The notes under the pieces: generated by a model
The model's database searches: none
What the model saw: the letters and a program-made list of their open reading frames with translations, nothing else
Told to the model about the DNA's origin: nothing
In this document: one piece after another, positions 30,101-38,858 of the stretch
Numbering within the stretch: the first letter of the stretch is position 1
How the letters are laid out: every line of letters starts with the position of its first letter
Assembly (NCBI GenBank): GCA_902362965.1
Contig: CABIYQ010000001.1
Span: forward strand, 124,001-188,000
Direction of reading: 5' to 3'
From: Oscillospiraceae bacterium
GTDB lineage: Bacteria > Bacillota > Clostridia > Oscillospirales > Ruminococcaceae
DNA: 64,000 bases
Made by a program: the position numbers and the translations under genes

Positions 30101-31416
30101 AAACTATAAATATTATTAAACCTATAAAAATAAGCAAACTATCGGTCAATAAAAATATATCTGAAATCATTAGCGGCAGATATGAAATTTCTTCTGTTCT
30201 GTCTTTTCCGGTAATGCTTTATCTTCCGGTTACGGCTGATATCGGTAGATCGGGTATTAGCAATAATATTAATGTTAATGTAAGCAAATCAGATCCGTCT
30301 TTGTTTTTTAAAGCAAGTCTCATAAATTCAGGGAATTACAGTCGTATGAGAAAGTCCCTGAACAGCGCTGTTACATTACGAAATTTGTTTAGATCCAATA
30401 ATGCTTTAAATCATTTGGTAGACGCACTGTGGAGTATTTATAAGAGCAATAATTTGACGCTTAGTCATAGTCTGCTTAAACTTATACGTCTGATTACTGA
30501 AAAAAACAACAGGGATTATGCAGCAGATAATAGCGTATTAGCACATATCATGCATGTACAGAAAAAGGTAATTAAAGTTTTAAAAAATACTGATTTTACA
30601 TTAGTAAAGCACATATCTGCATTACATCGGAACATTTTAGTTTCAGATAATAAAACAAAAGAAATTTACAGTAGTTTAAATTCAGCGGAACATTATTATA
30701 ACAGCAAGTCTGTAGCAGTTTCAGATATACTTTCAAATTCCTATACAATGACGCCTTTGCTTGAGCATATATACGAAAGCATAGAATCGGGTATGTATTT
30801 ATATAATGATTCCAGCTATAAAAATGCCAAAACTCTTTACAGACTGACAAATTCTCTATGGAAAGTATATCTGGGACAGAATCTGGAGCTAAGCCGCAGC
30901 TTTTCACGGCTTATCAAACGCGTCAGTGAAGAGAACGAGAGTATGGAATATAAAAACAGAGAAAATAATTTATTCAGTACTTCCGGTTCGCTTAAAAATC
31001 TGGTTAATGCATTAAGACAGGCATTTACAGGCAATAATCTTGAGCTGCGTAACAGTATGATAGATTTGTTTGGTAATATAAATCAGGCGGTTAAACAAAG
31101 AAATATAAAGGTCGGCCGCAAAAATAGCTTCAAGTCAACAGTTAATATTAAGCTTATGCATAGGGACATAATACCCGTACGTGAAAATGTCCGGATGATT
31201 TATAAAAAAGGTTTTCTGAACAATGATTCTGAAACAAAAAATAAATACAGTAGCTTTGAACAGGAAACAAAGAAAAAATTGAAAGAAATTGAATCAAAAT
31301 TTTCCGGATCATCGTCTGATAATATTGAAAGTATGATAAAAACAGTACTAGACAGAATTAATAAAGAGCAGAGGATAGAATGGCGTTTGGAAAAACTTCA
31401 AAGGGGGATATTTTAG
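30097..31416 (+). CDS. Unknown eCIS protein with three helical repeats
   Basis: 439 aa, no recognised domain. Residues 1-75 look extended and Ser/Asn-rich. Three similar helical units follow: about 102-138 (NHLVDALWSIYKSNNLTLSH), 245-281 (YRLTNSLWKVYLGQNLELSR) and 298-336 (KNLVNALRQAFTGNNLELRN). The C-terminal 60 residues are charged and may form a coiled coil (EQETKKKLKEIESKF). Its place, after the chaperone and second tube genes and before the LysM adaptor, is where phages keep the tape measure. No other tape-measure gene is visible. That role is an inference. The next gene starts inside its last 37 bases. Confidence 0.65.
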   Translation: MKTINIIKPIKISKLSVNKNISEIISGRYEISSVLSFPVMLYLPVTADIGRSGISNNINVNVSKSDPSLFFKASLINSGNYSRMRKSLNSAVTLRNLFRSNNALNHLVDALWSIYKSNNLTLSHSLLKLIRLITEKNNRDYAADNSVLAHIMHVQKKVIKVLKNTDFTLVKHISALHRNILVSDNKTKEIYSSLNSAEHYYNSKSVAVSDILSNSYTMTPLLEHIYESIESGMYLYNDSSYKNAKTLYRLTNSLWKVYLGQNLELSRSFSRLIKRVSEENESMEYKNRENNLFSTSGSLKNLVNALRQAFTGNNLELRNSMIDLFGNINQAVKQRNIKVGRKNSFKSTVNIKLMHRDIIPVRENVRMIYKKGFLNNDSETKNKYSSFEQETKKKLKEIESKFSGSSSDNIESMIKTVLDRINKEQRIEWRLEKLQRGIF

Positions 31417-32066
31417 ATGTGGAAAAAGCAGTAATAATACTATACGGAGAAAATAACTGTCAGAAAAAAATTCCGGTTTTGTTTAACCCGTCTGATTATA
31501 ATATATCCAGAAATGTTAACTATGCTAAACTTGATATTCCAGGAACTGACAGTCCTATTATGCAGTTTATAAACGGAGGAGAAACGTCATTAAAATTAAC
31601 TCTCCATTTTGACACGCAAAATGATTATATTCATAATAAAAACTCAGATGACGTAAGAGATTATACGGAACCTATAATGAGCGCTTTATGGATTGACGGA
31701 AAACTTCATGCTCCTCCTGAAGCGGCATTCAGCTGGGGCGGTTATTTTTTTAAAGGAATTATAACGGACGCTCAGCAAAGCTTTACTATGTTTTTACCCA
31801 GCGGACTTCCGGTACGCTCTAAGCTGGATCTGACATTTAAAAGCTCAGATAATGAATTGGAAGGACGAAAAAAATCTCCGTTTGAATCTCCCGACCGCAC
31901 AAAAACGCGTTATGCGGAAAAAGGCGCTCAGTTATGGCGTATGGCATATGCAGAATACGGGCATTGGAAGTACTGGAGAGTAATAGCAGATTTTAATAAA
32001 ATACATAATCCGAGAAAGCTGCCTGAAGGAAAGCTTCTGCATCTTCCTCCCCTTAAAGAATTATGA
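31380..32066 (+). CDS. eCIS LysM-type tube-hub adaptor (Afp7-like)
   Basis: 228 aa. N-terminal baseplate domain with VLFNPSDYNISRNVNYA, which is typical of Afp7/gp53-like proteins, and a C-terminal LysM-like segment (KGAQLWRMAYAEYG, WRVIADFNKIHNPRKL, GKLLHLPPL). In particles this protein links tube and spike hub. ATG lies 37 nt inside the preceding gene; the downstream stop overlaps the hub gene start (ATGA). Confidence 0.85.
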   Translation: MAFGKTSKGDILDVEKAVIILYGENNCQKKIPVLFNPSDYNISRNVNYAKLDIPGTDSPIMQFINGGETSLKLTLHFDTQNDYIHNKNSDDVRDYTEPIMSALWIDGKLHAPPEAAFSWGGYFFKGIITDAQQSFTMFLPSGLPVRSKLDLTFKSSDNELEGRKKSPFESPDRTKTRYAEKGAQLWRMAYAEYGHWKYWRVIADFNKIHNPRKLPEGKLLHLPPLKEL

Positions 32067-33145
32067 AAGAACTTATGACGACAAAGACGTTCAGTTACAG
32101 TGAACTGAGCAAAAAATATAATAATTTTCATACGCCATGCTGTGCTGTTAAAGCAGGTACTACAGACGTAAAGTCATTAGGACTTCTGCCTTCGGAGATT
32201 GAAATACGTCAGACTATAAAAAACAAAGCAGGAACGTGTACTTTTGTTATAAGCAATGGTTACGACGCTGTTTCACAAAGCTTTAAAAATGAGATCGCAG
32301 ATAATTTTCCTCTGGGACAAACTGTAGAAGCAGGTATAGGCTATATAACTCCTGTTTATATGTTCAAGGGATTTGTAACTGATATCAGTTTTTCTTTTGA
32401 ACACGGTCAGCCGCCTAGCGCCAGAATCACATGCAGTGATATACGCTCTCTTATGATGCAGGGCAAGTTGAATGCTATGCCGGAACTTGCAAGCTTTCCT
32501 ATAATGATGCCTCTTATAATGCTTATGTATACGTCTATTTTGAATATGAGGATAGTTTATTATGATTTATGGAATCTTGCGGAAGATTTCAGACAGAATA
32601 CCAATGATTTTAATTATTTATATAATTATGGCTTGAAGCGCGGGTATGAATTTTTTATATTAGGAGAGCACTGTTATTTCAGAAAAAAATGGCAAAACAC
32701 TTCACCGCTTATGACTTTAAAGTGGGGAGAAAGTATAATCAGTTTTAACAGAGGAACCAGTTATTCTTCCAATAAACTAAGCGGTTCACTGAGAGGATTG
32801 CTGAGTTTAATTCCATTTTTTTCAGATAATTTACTTACTCCGCAAGGATATCCGCATAAAATGGCAACGCCTAAAATACCTAAAGTTGACATGGATACTT
32901 CAGAAGCTAAAAATACTCTTGACCTTATTAATATTATGCTGACAAGTCTGCATAATCTTGGAGACAGTATGGCGTCGGGAACAGTAACATGTGTTGGTAT
33001 ACCTGAAATAATACCGGGACGGTATATACGTCTGACCGGTCTTGATTCCAGATTTTTTGACGGAGATTATTATATTGAAGAAGTAACTCATAAATTTTCT
33101 TCAAGCGGATATATAACTTCATTTCAAATAGGATCAGGAAAATAA
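32063..33145 (+). CDS. eCIS hub protein, phage late-control D / VgrG N-terminal type
   Basis: 360 aa. FNLGQTVEAGIGY-like segment (PLGQTVEAGIGY) and IRLTGLDSRFFDGDYYIEEVTHKF at the C-terminus are typical of gpD/gp27-like hubs. In Afp and PVC the hub and spike are one protein (Afp8); here they are split, the spike being the next gene. Start ATG overlaps the stop of the LysM gene by 4 nt. Confidence 0.82.
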   Translation: MKELMTTKTFSYSELSKKYNNFHTPCCAVKAGTTDVKSLGLLPSEIEIRQTIKNKAGTCTFVISNGYDAVSQSFKNEIADNFPLGQTVEAGIGYITPVYMFKGFVTDISFSFEHGQPPSARITCSDIRSLMMQGKLNAMPELASFPIMMPLIMLMYTSILNMRIVYYDLWNLAEDFRQNTNDFNYLYNYGLKRGYEFFILGEHCYFRKKWQNTSPLMTLKWGESIISFNRGTSYSSNKLSGSLRGLLSLIPFFSDNLLTPQGYPHKMATPKIPKVDMDTSEAKNTLDLINIMLTSLHNLGDSMASGTVTCVGIPEIIPGRYIRLTGLDSRFFDGDYYIEEVTHKFSSSGYITSFQIGSGK

Positions 33146-33158
33146 ACGGAGGTACAGT

Positions 33159-33908
33159 ATGCTAGATGACATTGCCGATATGATGACGGATGAGGATCAT
33201 AAACAGCCTTATATTCTTATAGGTACGGTGATTTCAAACTATAATCCCTTAAAACCAGCTTCTGTTAAGGTAAGCTTAAGCGGAAAACCTGTTGGAATGG
33301 GTATAACTGCATGGGCGAAAGTTGCAATGCCTTCAGCGGCTGACGGCAGCGGAATTTACAGTCTTCCTAATGTAGGAGACGAGGTTGTCGTAGCTTTTTT
33401 GGAAGGTGAAATAGATATGCCTATAGTAATAGGTTCATTATACGGAGGAACTAAACTTCCTCCGGTTGAGGTCATGACTCCGTTAAATAATGTAAAAATG
33501 ATCAGAACCAATTCAGGAAATATGCTGAAAATTGACGATTTACAGGGTATTAAGCTTGTTTCCTCAGCAAATCAGAGTCTGGAATTAAATGATAGTCAGC
33601 TTTCTGTTTCTTTGAATGACAGTACAGGTCAGACTGGAATAAATATTAATAACGGTTCTGTATCAGTCAAGGGGCTGAGTGGAATAAATATAAAATCAGG
33701 AGCTTGTGAAATAAGTATAGACGGCAGTGGACAAAAAGTAACGATAAAAGGGATGAGTATTAATATTGAAGCAATGCAAAATTTAGTTCTTAAAGGAATG
33801 CAGGTAAGTATAAGCGGACAGATGGTTTCAGTATCAGCTGATGCTCAGCTTGACATGAAGAGCGCTGGAGCTGCAAATGTTAAGGGAACAGTTTTAAAGT
33901 TGAATTAA
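33159..33908 (+). CDS. eCIS spike protein, gpV/VgrG OB-fold with beta-helix end
   Basis: 249 aa. The OB-fold region shows GTVISNYNPLKPASVKVSL, WAKVAMPSAADGSGIYSLPNVGDEVVVAFLEG and PIVIGSLYGG, as in gp5/VgrG. From about residue 130 on, short Gly/Ser/Ile repeats suggest a triple beta-helix needle (GINIKSG, VTIKGMSINIEA). It forms the central spike below the hub. A tip protein (DUF4280) is encoded further downstream. Confidence 0.88.
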   Translation: MLDDIADMMTDEDHKQPYILIGTVISNYNPLKPASVKVSLSGKPVGMGITAWAKVAMPSAADGSGIYSLPNVGDEVVVAFLEGEIDMPIVIGSLYGGTKLPPVEVMTPLNNVKMIRTNSGNMLKIDDLQGIKLVSSANQSLELNDSQLSVSLNDSTGQTGININNGSVSVKGLSGINIKSGACEISIDGSGQKVTIKGMSINIEAMQNLVLKGMQVSISGQMVSVSADAQLDMKSAGAANVKGTVLKLN

Positions 33909-33940
33909 AGAATACCGGCTATGTCTATGGAGGAAATAAT

Positions 33941-34351
33941 TTGGATGATCGTTCTTTTTTAGGAAGAGGCTGGAGCTTTGACGTAAAACCTGACCGTATA
34001 ACGGGAAGGATCTGTATGTGCAGCGGAGAAGACGATATTGCGCAGGCAGTCCGATTAATTTTGAATACAAAAAAAGGTGAAAGGGCAATGCGTCCTGACT
34101 TTGGCTGTAAATTATATTCCTTTGCTTTCGAATCATTTTCGCAGTCTGTTTGTTCGGCAATGGTACAGGAAGTAAAAAATGCACTTATAATGCACGAGCC
34201 AAGAATACAGGATATACAGGTTACGATTGATGAAAGTAATACTGAAGGCTGTTTGATGATAAATATAAGTTATGTTGTAAGAGCTACAAATAATCCTTAT
34301 AATTTGGTATTTCCGTTTTATCTGGAGGAGGGCGGTGGTGACAGTTACTGA
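33941..34351 (+). CDS. eCIS baseplate wedge protein gp25-like (Afp9)
   Basis: 136 aa from TTG at 33941; the choice rests on GGAGG 7 nt upstream and on the lack of an ATG in frame before the conserved region. LGRGWSFDVKPDR, NTKKGERAMRPDFGCKL and the C-terminal YVVRATNNPYNLVFPFYL fit the gp25/W family. It joins the baseplate to the sheath. The next gene starts within its last 17 bases. Confidence 0.9.
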   Translation: MDDRSFLGRGWSFDVKPDRITGRICMCSGEDDIAQAVRLILNTKKGERAMRPDFGCKLYSFAFESFSQSVCSAMVQEVKNALIMHEPRIQDIQVTIDESNTEGCLMINISYVVRATNNPYNLVFPFYLEEGGGDSY

Positions 34352-36734
34352 TTTTATTCCCGAATGCGATGGACGTAAATATGATGATATAATAAAAGAG
34401 ATTAAGTATTTGGCAGAAAAATATACTCCTGAATGGAAATTTTCTCCGGATAATCCTGACGCCGGTACAGCTCTTGCATGTGTATTTGCACATCGTATGT
34501 CAGAGACTATAGAACGATTTAATAAAATGCCGCTTAATCATAAGAGGCAGTTTTATAATATGCTTGGCGCATCTGCTTTACCGGCTGTTCCGGCGTCGGG
34601 ATATATACTTTTTAATTTAAACGGGATAAATGAAAGTAATTCATTTATAGAAAAAGGATTTAAGCTTTTTTCTCCGGCTATTGATGAACAGGGAACAAGG
34701 CTAATATATGAAACACAGCAGAGCGCTCTCATTACCACTGCAAAAATTAAAGAAATTATTTACGCAGATTGTAATGCGGATTTATTATGCTTTTGTAAAA
34801 ACAGTGAAGAAAAATTTGAACCGTCTTATAGTTCCAGCTGTAATAAAAGACTTATTAGTTTCAGACATGATTTATTTGATAATTTCAATAAAAACTGCAG
34901 ATTTTATATAATTATTTCCGGTTCGGAATCGGATAAATGGATGGAAAGATTATCTGATCCGTTATATGCAGAATTTAGTCAGTATTTAGACGAACATGAA
35001 ACAAGAATAGATTGTTTTAAAGAAGGCAGCAGGATCAGAATCGGACTGACATCGGATTGTGACGGGATTAATATTAATATACTTAATATTAATGAATTTC
35101 ATATGCTGCCATTTGGTGATCTTTATATAACTTCAGAAGGAAATGATTTGGCTCCGGACAGTATCTTAATTAACGAGGAGTTTGAAAATAAAAATCATTT
35201 TTATGCTTTTGGAGAGTCCCCGTCGGTATATGATAATATGTATATCGAGAGCAATGCTGTATTTTCAAAAAAGGGCGCTGTTATTACTCTGAATTTTAAT
35301 TTGGGATTTGATGAAATTGATAATGGGGAAATTCCGGAGCCTGTAATTCCAAATAAGCTTTTCGTAAGGAAAAAGAGTATACATAGGATTACACGTTCAA
35401 TTATAACTGTTGAAAATGTTGTATGGGAATACTGGAACGGCTATGGATTTACTCCGTTGAAGGAGCTTAACTGCTTTGAAAATATTTTTTCAGGTGTTTC
35501 TGAATATGAAAGTAAGGTAAAAACTGCATCTTATAAATTAACATTTGTTTGTCCGTCTGATATTTCTCCCGTATTAATCGGCGCAGATTTGCGCTTATGT
35601 ATAAGGGCAAGAATCAAAAGAATAAAAAATGCATATGCATTGCCGTCGCGATTTTATGTTCCTTGGCTTGAAAATATCAGTATATCTTATAAATACGATA
35701 AACCGTTAAAGGTTACTGATATTAAAACTATTAATAATTGTGAAGAAAATATGGTGATTCCTGTTTATCCGTTTAAAAAGCTGCCGTCATCATCACTCTA
35801 TATTGGATTTGATCGTCCTTTGTATCAAGGACCTTTTACACTTTTAATATGCTGCGGAAATTTTATAGAAAACGGATTAAGTAATGCATCATGGAGTTAC
35901 TTAACCGATATTGGGTGGGAAAGTCTGGAAATAAGCAAAGAAAATACATCGTTAACTTCCGAAGGGTTCTTTAGTTTTAATATACCTTATAAATTAATAC
36001 GGAGTAATATATTCGGAAAAACTGCTTATTGGATCAAGGCTGAAAATTCAGAATGTCAGGAGATATCAATTGAAAAAATACTGTTAAACTGCGTACCTGT
36101 TATGCAGTGCGAAAGTATAGAATCTTTTTGTTCAGATCCTGTAGTTGAGACGATAAAATTAGATCATAAAAATATAATTGAATTGCAGATCTATATAAAT
36201 ACCAGTAAAAGAAATGAAGAAGAAAAATGGGAATGTCTCAGTCATGGCTGGACTCTGGATAATGCAGAAGGATTAATAAAATTCAGTCCGAAAATATCAC
36301 TGAATCCAAACAGTAGGACAATAAAACTGAAATATTGCTGCGGAGGAGGAAAAGCAGGCAATCTTTCTGCCGGACAAACTTTTGTTCCTGCTATTTCAGA
36401 CGGATTAATCAGCAGTGCAGTAAATCCGTTTTCATTTCAGGGAGGAACTGACAGGGAAAGCAATTTTAATGCTGAAAAACGCCTGTCATACGAATTCCGG
36501 CATCAGAATCGTCCCGTAACTAAAAAGGATTATGAAGATCTTTTAATAGATGACGACGTTATTTTAATAGAGATTAAAAGCACAATTAACGGAGGAATGA
36601 ATATAAAAGCGACCGTATCATCGGAATTAATAAATAAAGATGTAATAAAAAAAAGAATATACAGTAAATTATCCGGAATACTGCCAATTGATATGGGTGA
36701 AATTAGAGTTAAAGTTGTTTATAGAAACGAGTGA
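34335..36734 (+). CDS. eCIS baseplate J-like protein, large (Afp11-like)
   Basis: 799 aa starting at GTG (34335 or the adjacent GTG 34338), after GGAGGAG. The N-terminal part (PEWKFSPDNPDAGTALACVFAH) and the central WEYWNGYGFTPL and ISYKYD segments, with FRHQNRPVTKKDYEDLL near the end, match large baseplate assembly proteins of contractile particles. It forms part of the wedge ring. Its stop lies 6 nt before the TTG of the next gene. Confidence 0.85.
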   Translation: MVTVTDFIPECDGRKYDDIIKEIKYLAEKYTPEWKFSPDNPDAGTALACVFAHRMSETIERFNKMPLNHKRQFYNMLGASALPAVPASGYILFNLNGINESNSFIEKGFKLFSPAIDEQGTRLIYETQQSALITTAKIKEIIYADCNADLLCFCKNSEEKFEPSYSSSCNKRLISFRHDLFDNFNKNCRFYIIISGSESDKWMERLSDPLYAEFSQYLDEHETRIDCFKEGSRIRIGLTSDCDGININILNINEFHMLPFGDLYITSEGNDLAPDSILINEEFENKNHFYAFGESPSVYDNMYIESNAVFSKKGAVITLNFNLGFDEIDNGEIPEPVIPNKLFVRKKSIHRITRSIITVENVVWEYWNGYGFTPLKELNCFENIFSGVSEYESKVKTASYKLTFVCPSDISPVLIGADLRLCIRARIKRIKNAYALPSRFYVPWLENISISYKYDKPLKVTDIKTINNCEENMVIPVYPFKKLPSSSLYIGFDRPLYQGPFTLLICCGNFIENGLSNASWSYLTDIGWESLEISKENTSLTSEGFFSFNIPYKLIRSNIFGKTAYWIKAENSECQEISIEKILLNCVPVMQCESIESFCSDPVVETIKLDHKNIIELQIYINTSKRNEEEKWECLSHGWTLDNAEGLIKFSPKISLNPNSRTIKLKYCCGGGKAGNLSAGQTFVPAISDGLISSAVNPFSFQGGTDRESNFNAEKRLSYEFRHQNRPVTKKDYEDLLIDDDVILIEIKSTINGGMNIKATVSSELINKDVIKKRIYSKLSGILPIDMGEIRVKVVYRNE

Positions 36735-36740
36735 TTTAAA

Positions 36741-38201
36741 TTGTTAAACCTTGAAGAACTGGACGATATGAGTTTTTCTGATTTAATGAAAAAATCAATA
36801 ACAGAAATATCTGTACTGTGTCCTGAATGGACGGATTTTAATGCACATGATCCCGGAATAACATTTCTGGAAATGCTTATGTGGCTGGTAGAAATGCAAA
36901 GATATTATACGGCGCAAATTACTGAAAATCATCTTAACAGTTATTTGAAATTAATTGATACTGTACCTCATACGGCTATTGCAAATGTTGTGGCAGTCAA
37001 GCTTTATCCGGATAACAATAGGATAATTAATATTAAAAAGGATTATGTTCTAAAGATCGGAGATGTGCCGTACCGTTTGATAAGCGATGTTATTGTTCCT
37101 GCTGACGAACCGGAAATGTCCTGTGACGTTAAAGGCAAATGGTATAGATCTGATCAATTTGAAACTAATTCTGATAATTCTTATTTTTATATTAAACAAA
37201 ATTTAATGCCGTTCAGAGGCAAAGTACTGCCCCTTTATTTTTCATTGATGTCAACTGAAAAAGAACCTTTAGTAAATATCAGTTCCGGATTTTATACACA
37301 GGCAGTTGTTAAAATATATATTGAAACTGACAACGGATGGGAAGAGTGTATTATAAAGGATGAAACATATGGATTTACTCAAAGCGGATTTATTAACATC
37401 AGCATACCTGACAATATAAACGAAGAAAAATCAATTCTAAAGATTGTTATTTTTTCTGATGATATTTTTCATATGCCGTCAATTGAATTTGTAAGCAATC
37501 ATATCTGTGTTTTGGTTCAGGAGAATGAAAACAATGAAACAATGGGAGCTTCAGGAAAAGTAAAAGAAAATTTAGTTTTCTGGATAAATATTGACGGATA
37601 TGAAATTAAGGCGGTTACATATAAAGAACTATATTGCGGCTGTAATGATGAAAGTCCTTACGATGCCTTTGAAAGATATAGATCAGAACAACTGCGCTTA
37701 TCAAGAGCCGTTAATAAAGATGATTATATAAGAATTGCTATGGAAACTCCAGGAATCAAAATAGATACAATAAATGTATTTTCAAACGAACCAGGGAAGG
37801 TTTGCGTTTGTGTGAAGCCTTGCGAAGGAAAATTCTGTAAGCATACAGTTAAAAATCTGAGAAAAGTATTATTTGAGGCTAAGCCGATAGGAACGGAAAT
37901 TGATATATTAACTCCTATATTATTTCATGCAAGACTTTTTGTGGGCGCTGAAGTTGAAGGATGGGCAAGCAGCGGCAAGCTTGTAAGGCATATTAAAAAA
38001 AGCGTAAAGTTTTTAGAAGAGAATATGGGAATAACGTATAAATTATCTGAACTTTTTATGAGTATTAAAGCACTTAATATGGTTTCTGATATTAAATGGC
38101 TTATTTTAAGGTTTGACAATGGAAACGAATTAACTCAAGAGGATATTTTAATACTGCCTGACGACGGATTGATGATACTTGACGACATTATTATACAATG
38201 A
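36741..38201 (+). CDS. eCIS baseplate J-like protein, smaller (Afp12-like)
   Basis: 486 aa starting at TTG 36741, with GAGTGA upstream. The N-terminus has the family pattern WTDFNAHDPGITFLEMLMWLVEMQRYY, and the middle SRAVNKDDYIRIAMETPGIKID is typical of baseplate J. It pairs with the preceding large J protein to make the wedges. No in-frame ATG is near the N-terminal conserved region, so the TTG start is likely. Confidence 0.87.
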   Translation: MLNLEELDDMSFSDLMKKSITEISVLCPEWTDFNAHDPGITFLEMLMWLVEMQRYYTAQITENHLNSYLKLIDTVPHTAIANVVAVKLYPDNNRIINIKKDYVLKIGDVPYRLISDVIVPADEPEMSCDVKGKWYRSDQFETNSDNSYFYIKQNLMPFRGKVLPLYFSLMSTEKEPLVNISSGFYTQAVVKIYIETDNGWEECIIKDETYGFTQSGFINISIPDNINEEKSILKIVIFSDDIFHMPSIEFVSNHICVLVQENENNETMGASGKVKENLVFWINIDGYEIKAVTYKELYCGCNDESPYDAFERYRSEQLRLSRAVNKDDYIRIAMETPGIKIDTINVFSNEPGKVCVCVKPCEGKFCKHTVKNLRKVLFEAKPIGTEIDILTPILFHARLFVGAEVEGWASSGKLVRHIKKSVKFLEENMGITYKLSELFMSIKALNMVSDIKWLILRFDNGNELTQEDILILPDDGLMILDDIIIQ

Positions 38202-38213
38202 AAAGAGAAAATT

Positions 38214-38858
38214 ATGGAGAAAAGAATAAATCCCCTTGACTATTTACCTGAACTGTATCAAAATTGTGAAAATAGCTTTACGGAGAGGTTTTTGACAATA
38301 TTTACAGATATTTACAGTCAGTTTGAAAGAGAAATTGATACCAGCAGTAAAATATATGATCCTGAATTATGTCCTGATGAATTTATCGAATGGCTGGGAA
38401 AATGGATATCGGTTGAAAATATGCAGCTGTTTCCGGACGATAAAAAAAGAGAACTTTTATTGCTGACACCGTGGCTCAGTAAGCACCGCGGAACAATTTC
38501 GGGAATGAAAAAACTGCTTAAGCTTTACTGTGGCACAGATGTTTTTATAGTTGAATATTACCATGTAAAACGATATTTTTCTTCATGTAAAGAGCTTGAA
38601 CGAATTTATAACGGAGGACGTTTTACAGTCTGGATCATTTGTCCGCCGATAAAAAATAGAGTAGAAGCTTTATCAGTAATTGTTTCTTCACAAATTCCTG
38701 CCAATATTACTGCTAAAATAAAAATTCTTTCAAATATTACAGAATTGAATAATTATTGTTATTTAGGAATAAATTCGGTACTATCAGGTATGGAACAGGG
38801 AATATTAGATGGGAAATCGGCTATGGATTATGTTTATTTAGGGAGGGATAAACAATGA
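38214..38858 (+). CDS. eCIS tail protein, gpI-like
   Basis: 214 aa. PLDYLPELYQ, FLTIFTDIYSQFEREID, PDEFIEWLGKWIS and TPWLSKHRGTISGMKKLLKLYCG are characteristic of phage tail protein I / TIGR02242-type proteins found in eCIS baseplates. In phages this protein connects baseplate and tail fibre. It overlaps the following gene by 4 nt. Confidence 0.85.
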   Translation: MEKRINPLDYLPELYQNCENSFTERFLTIFTDIYSQFEREIDTSSKIYDPELCPDEFIEWLGKWISVENMQLFPDDKKRELLLLTPWLSKHRGTISGMKKLLKLYCGTDVFIVEYYHVKRYFSSCKELERIYNGGRFTVWIICPPIKNRVEALSVIVSSQIPANITAKIKILSNITELNNYCYLGINSVLSGMEQGILDGKSAMDYVYLGRDKQ

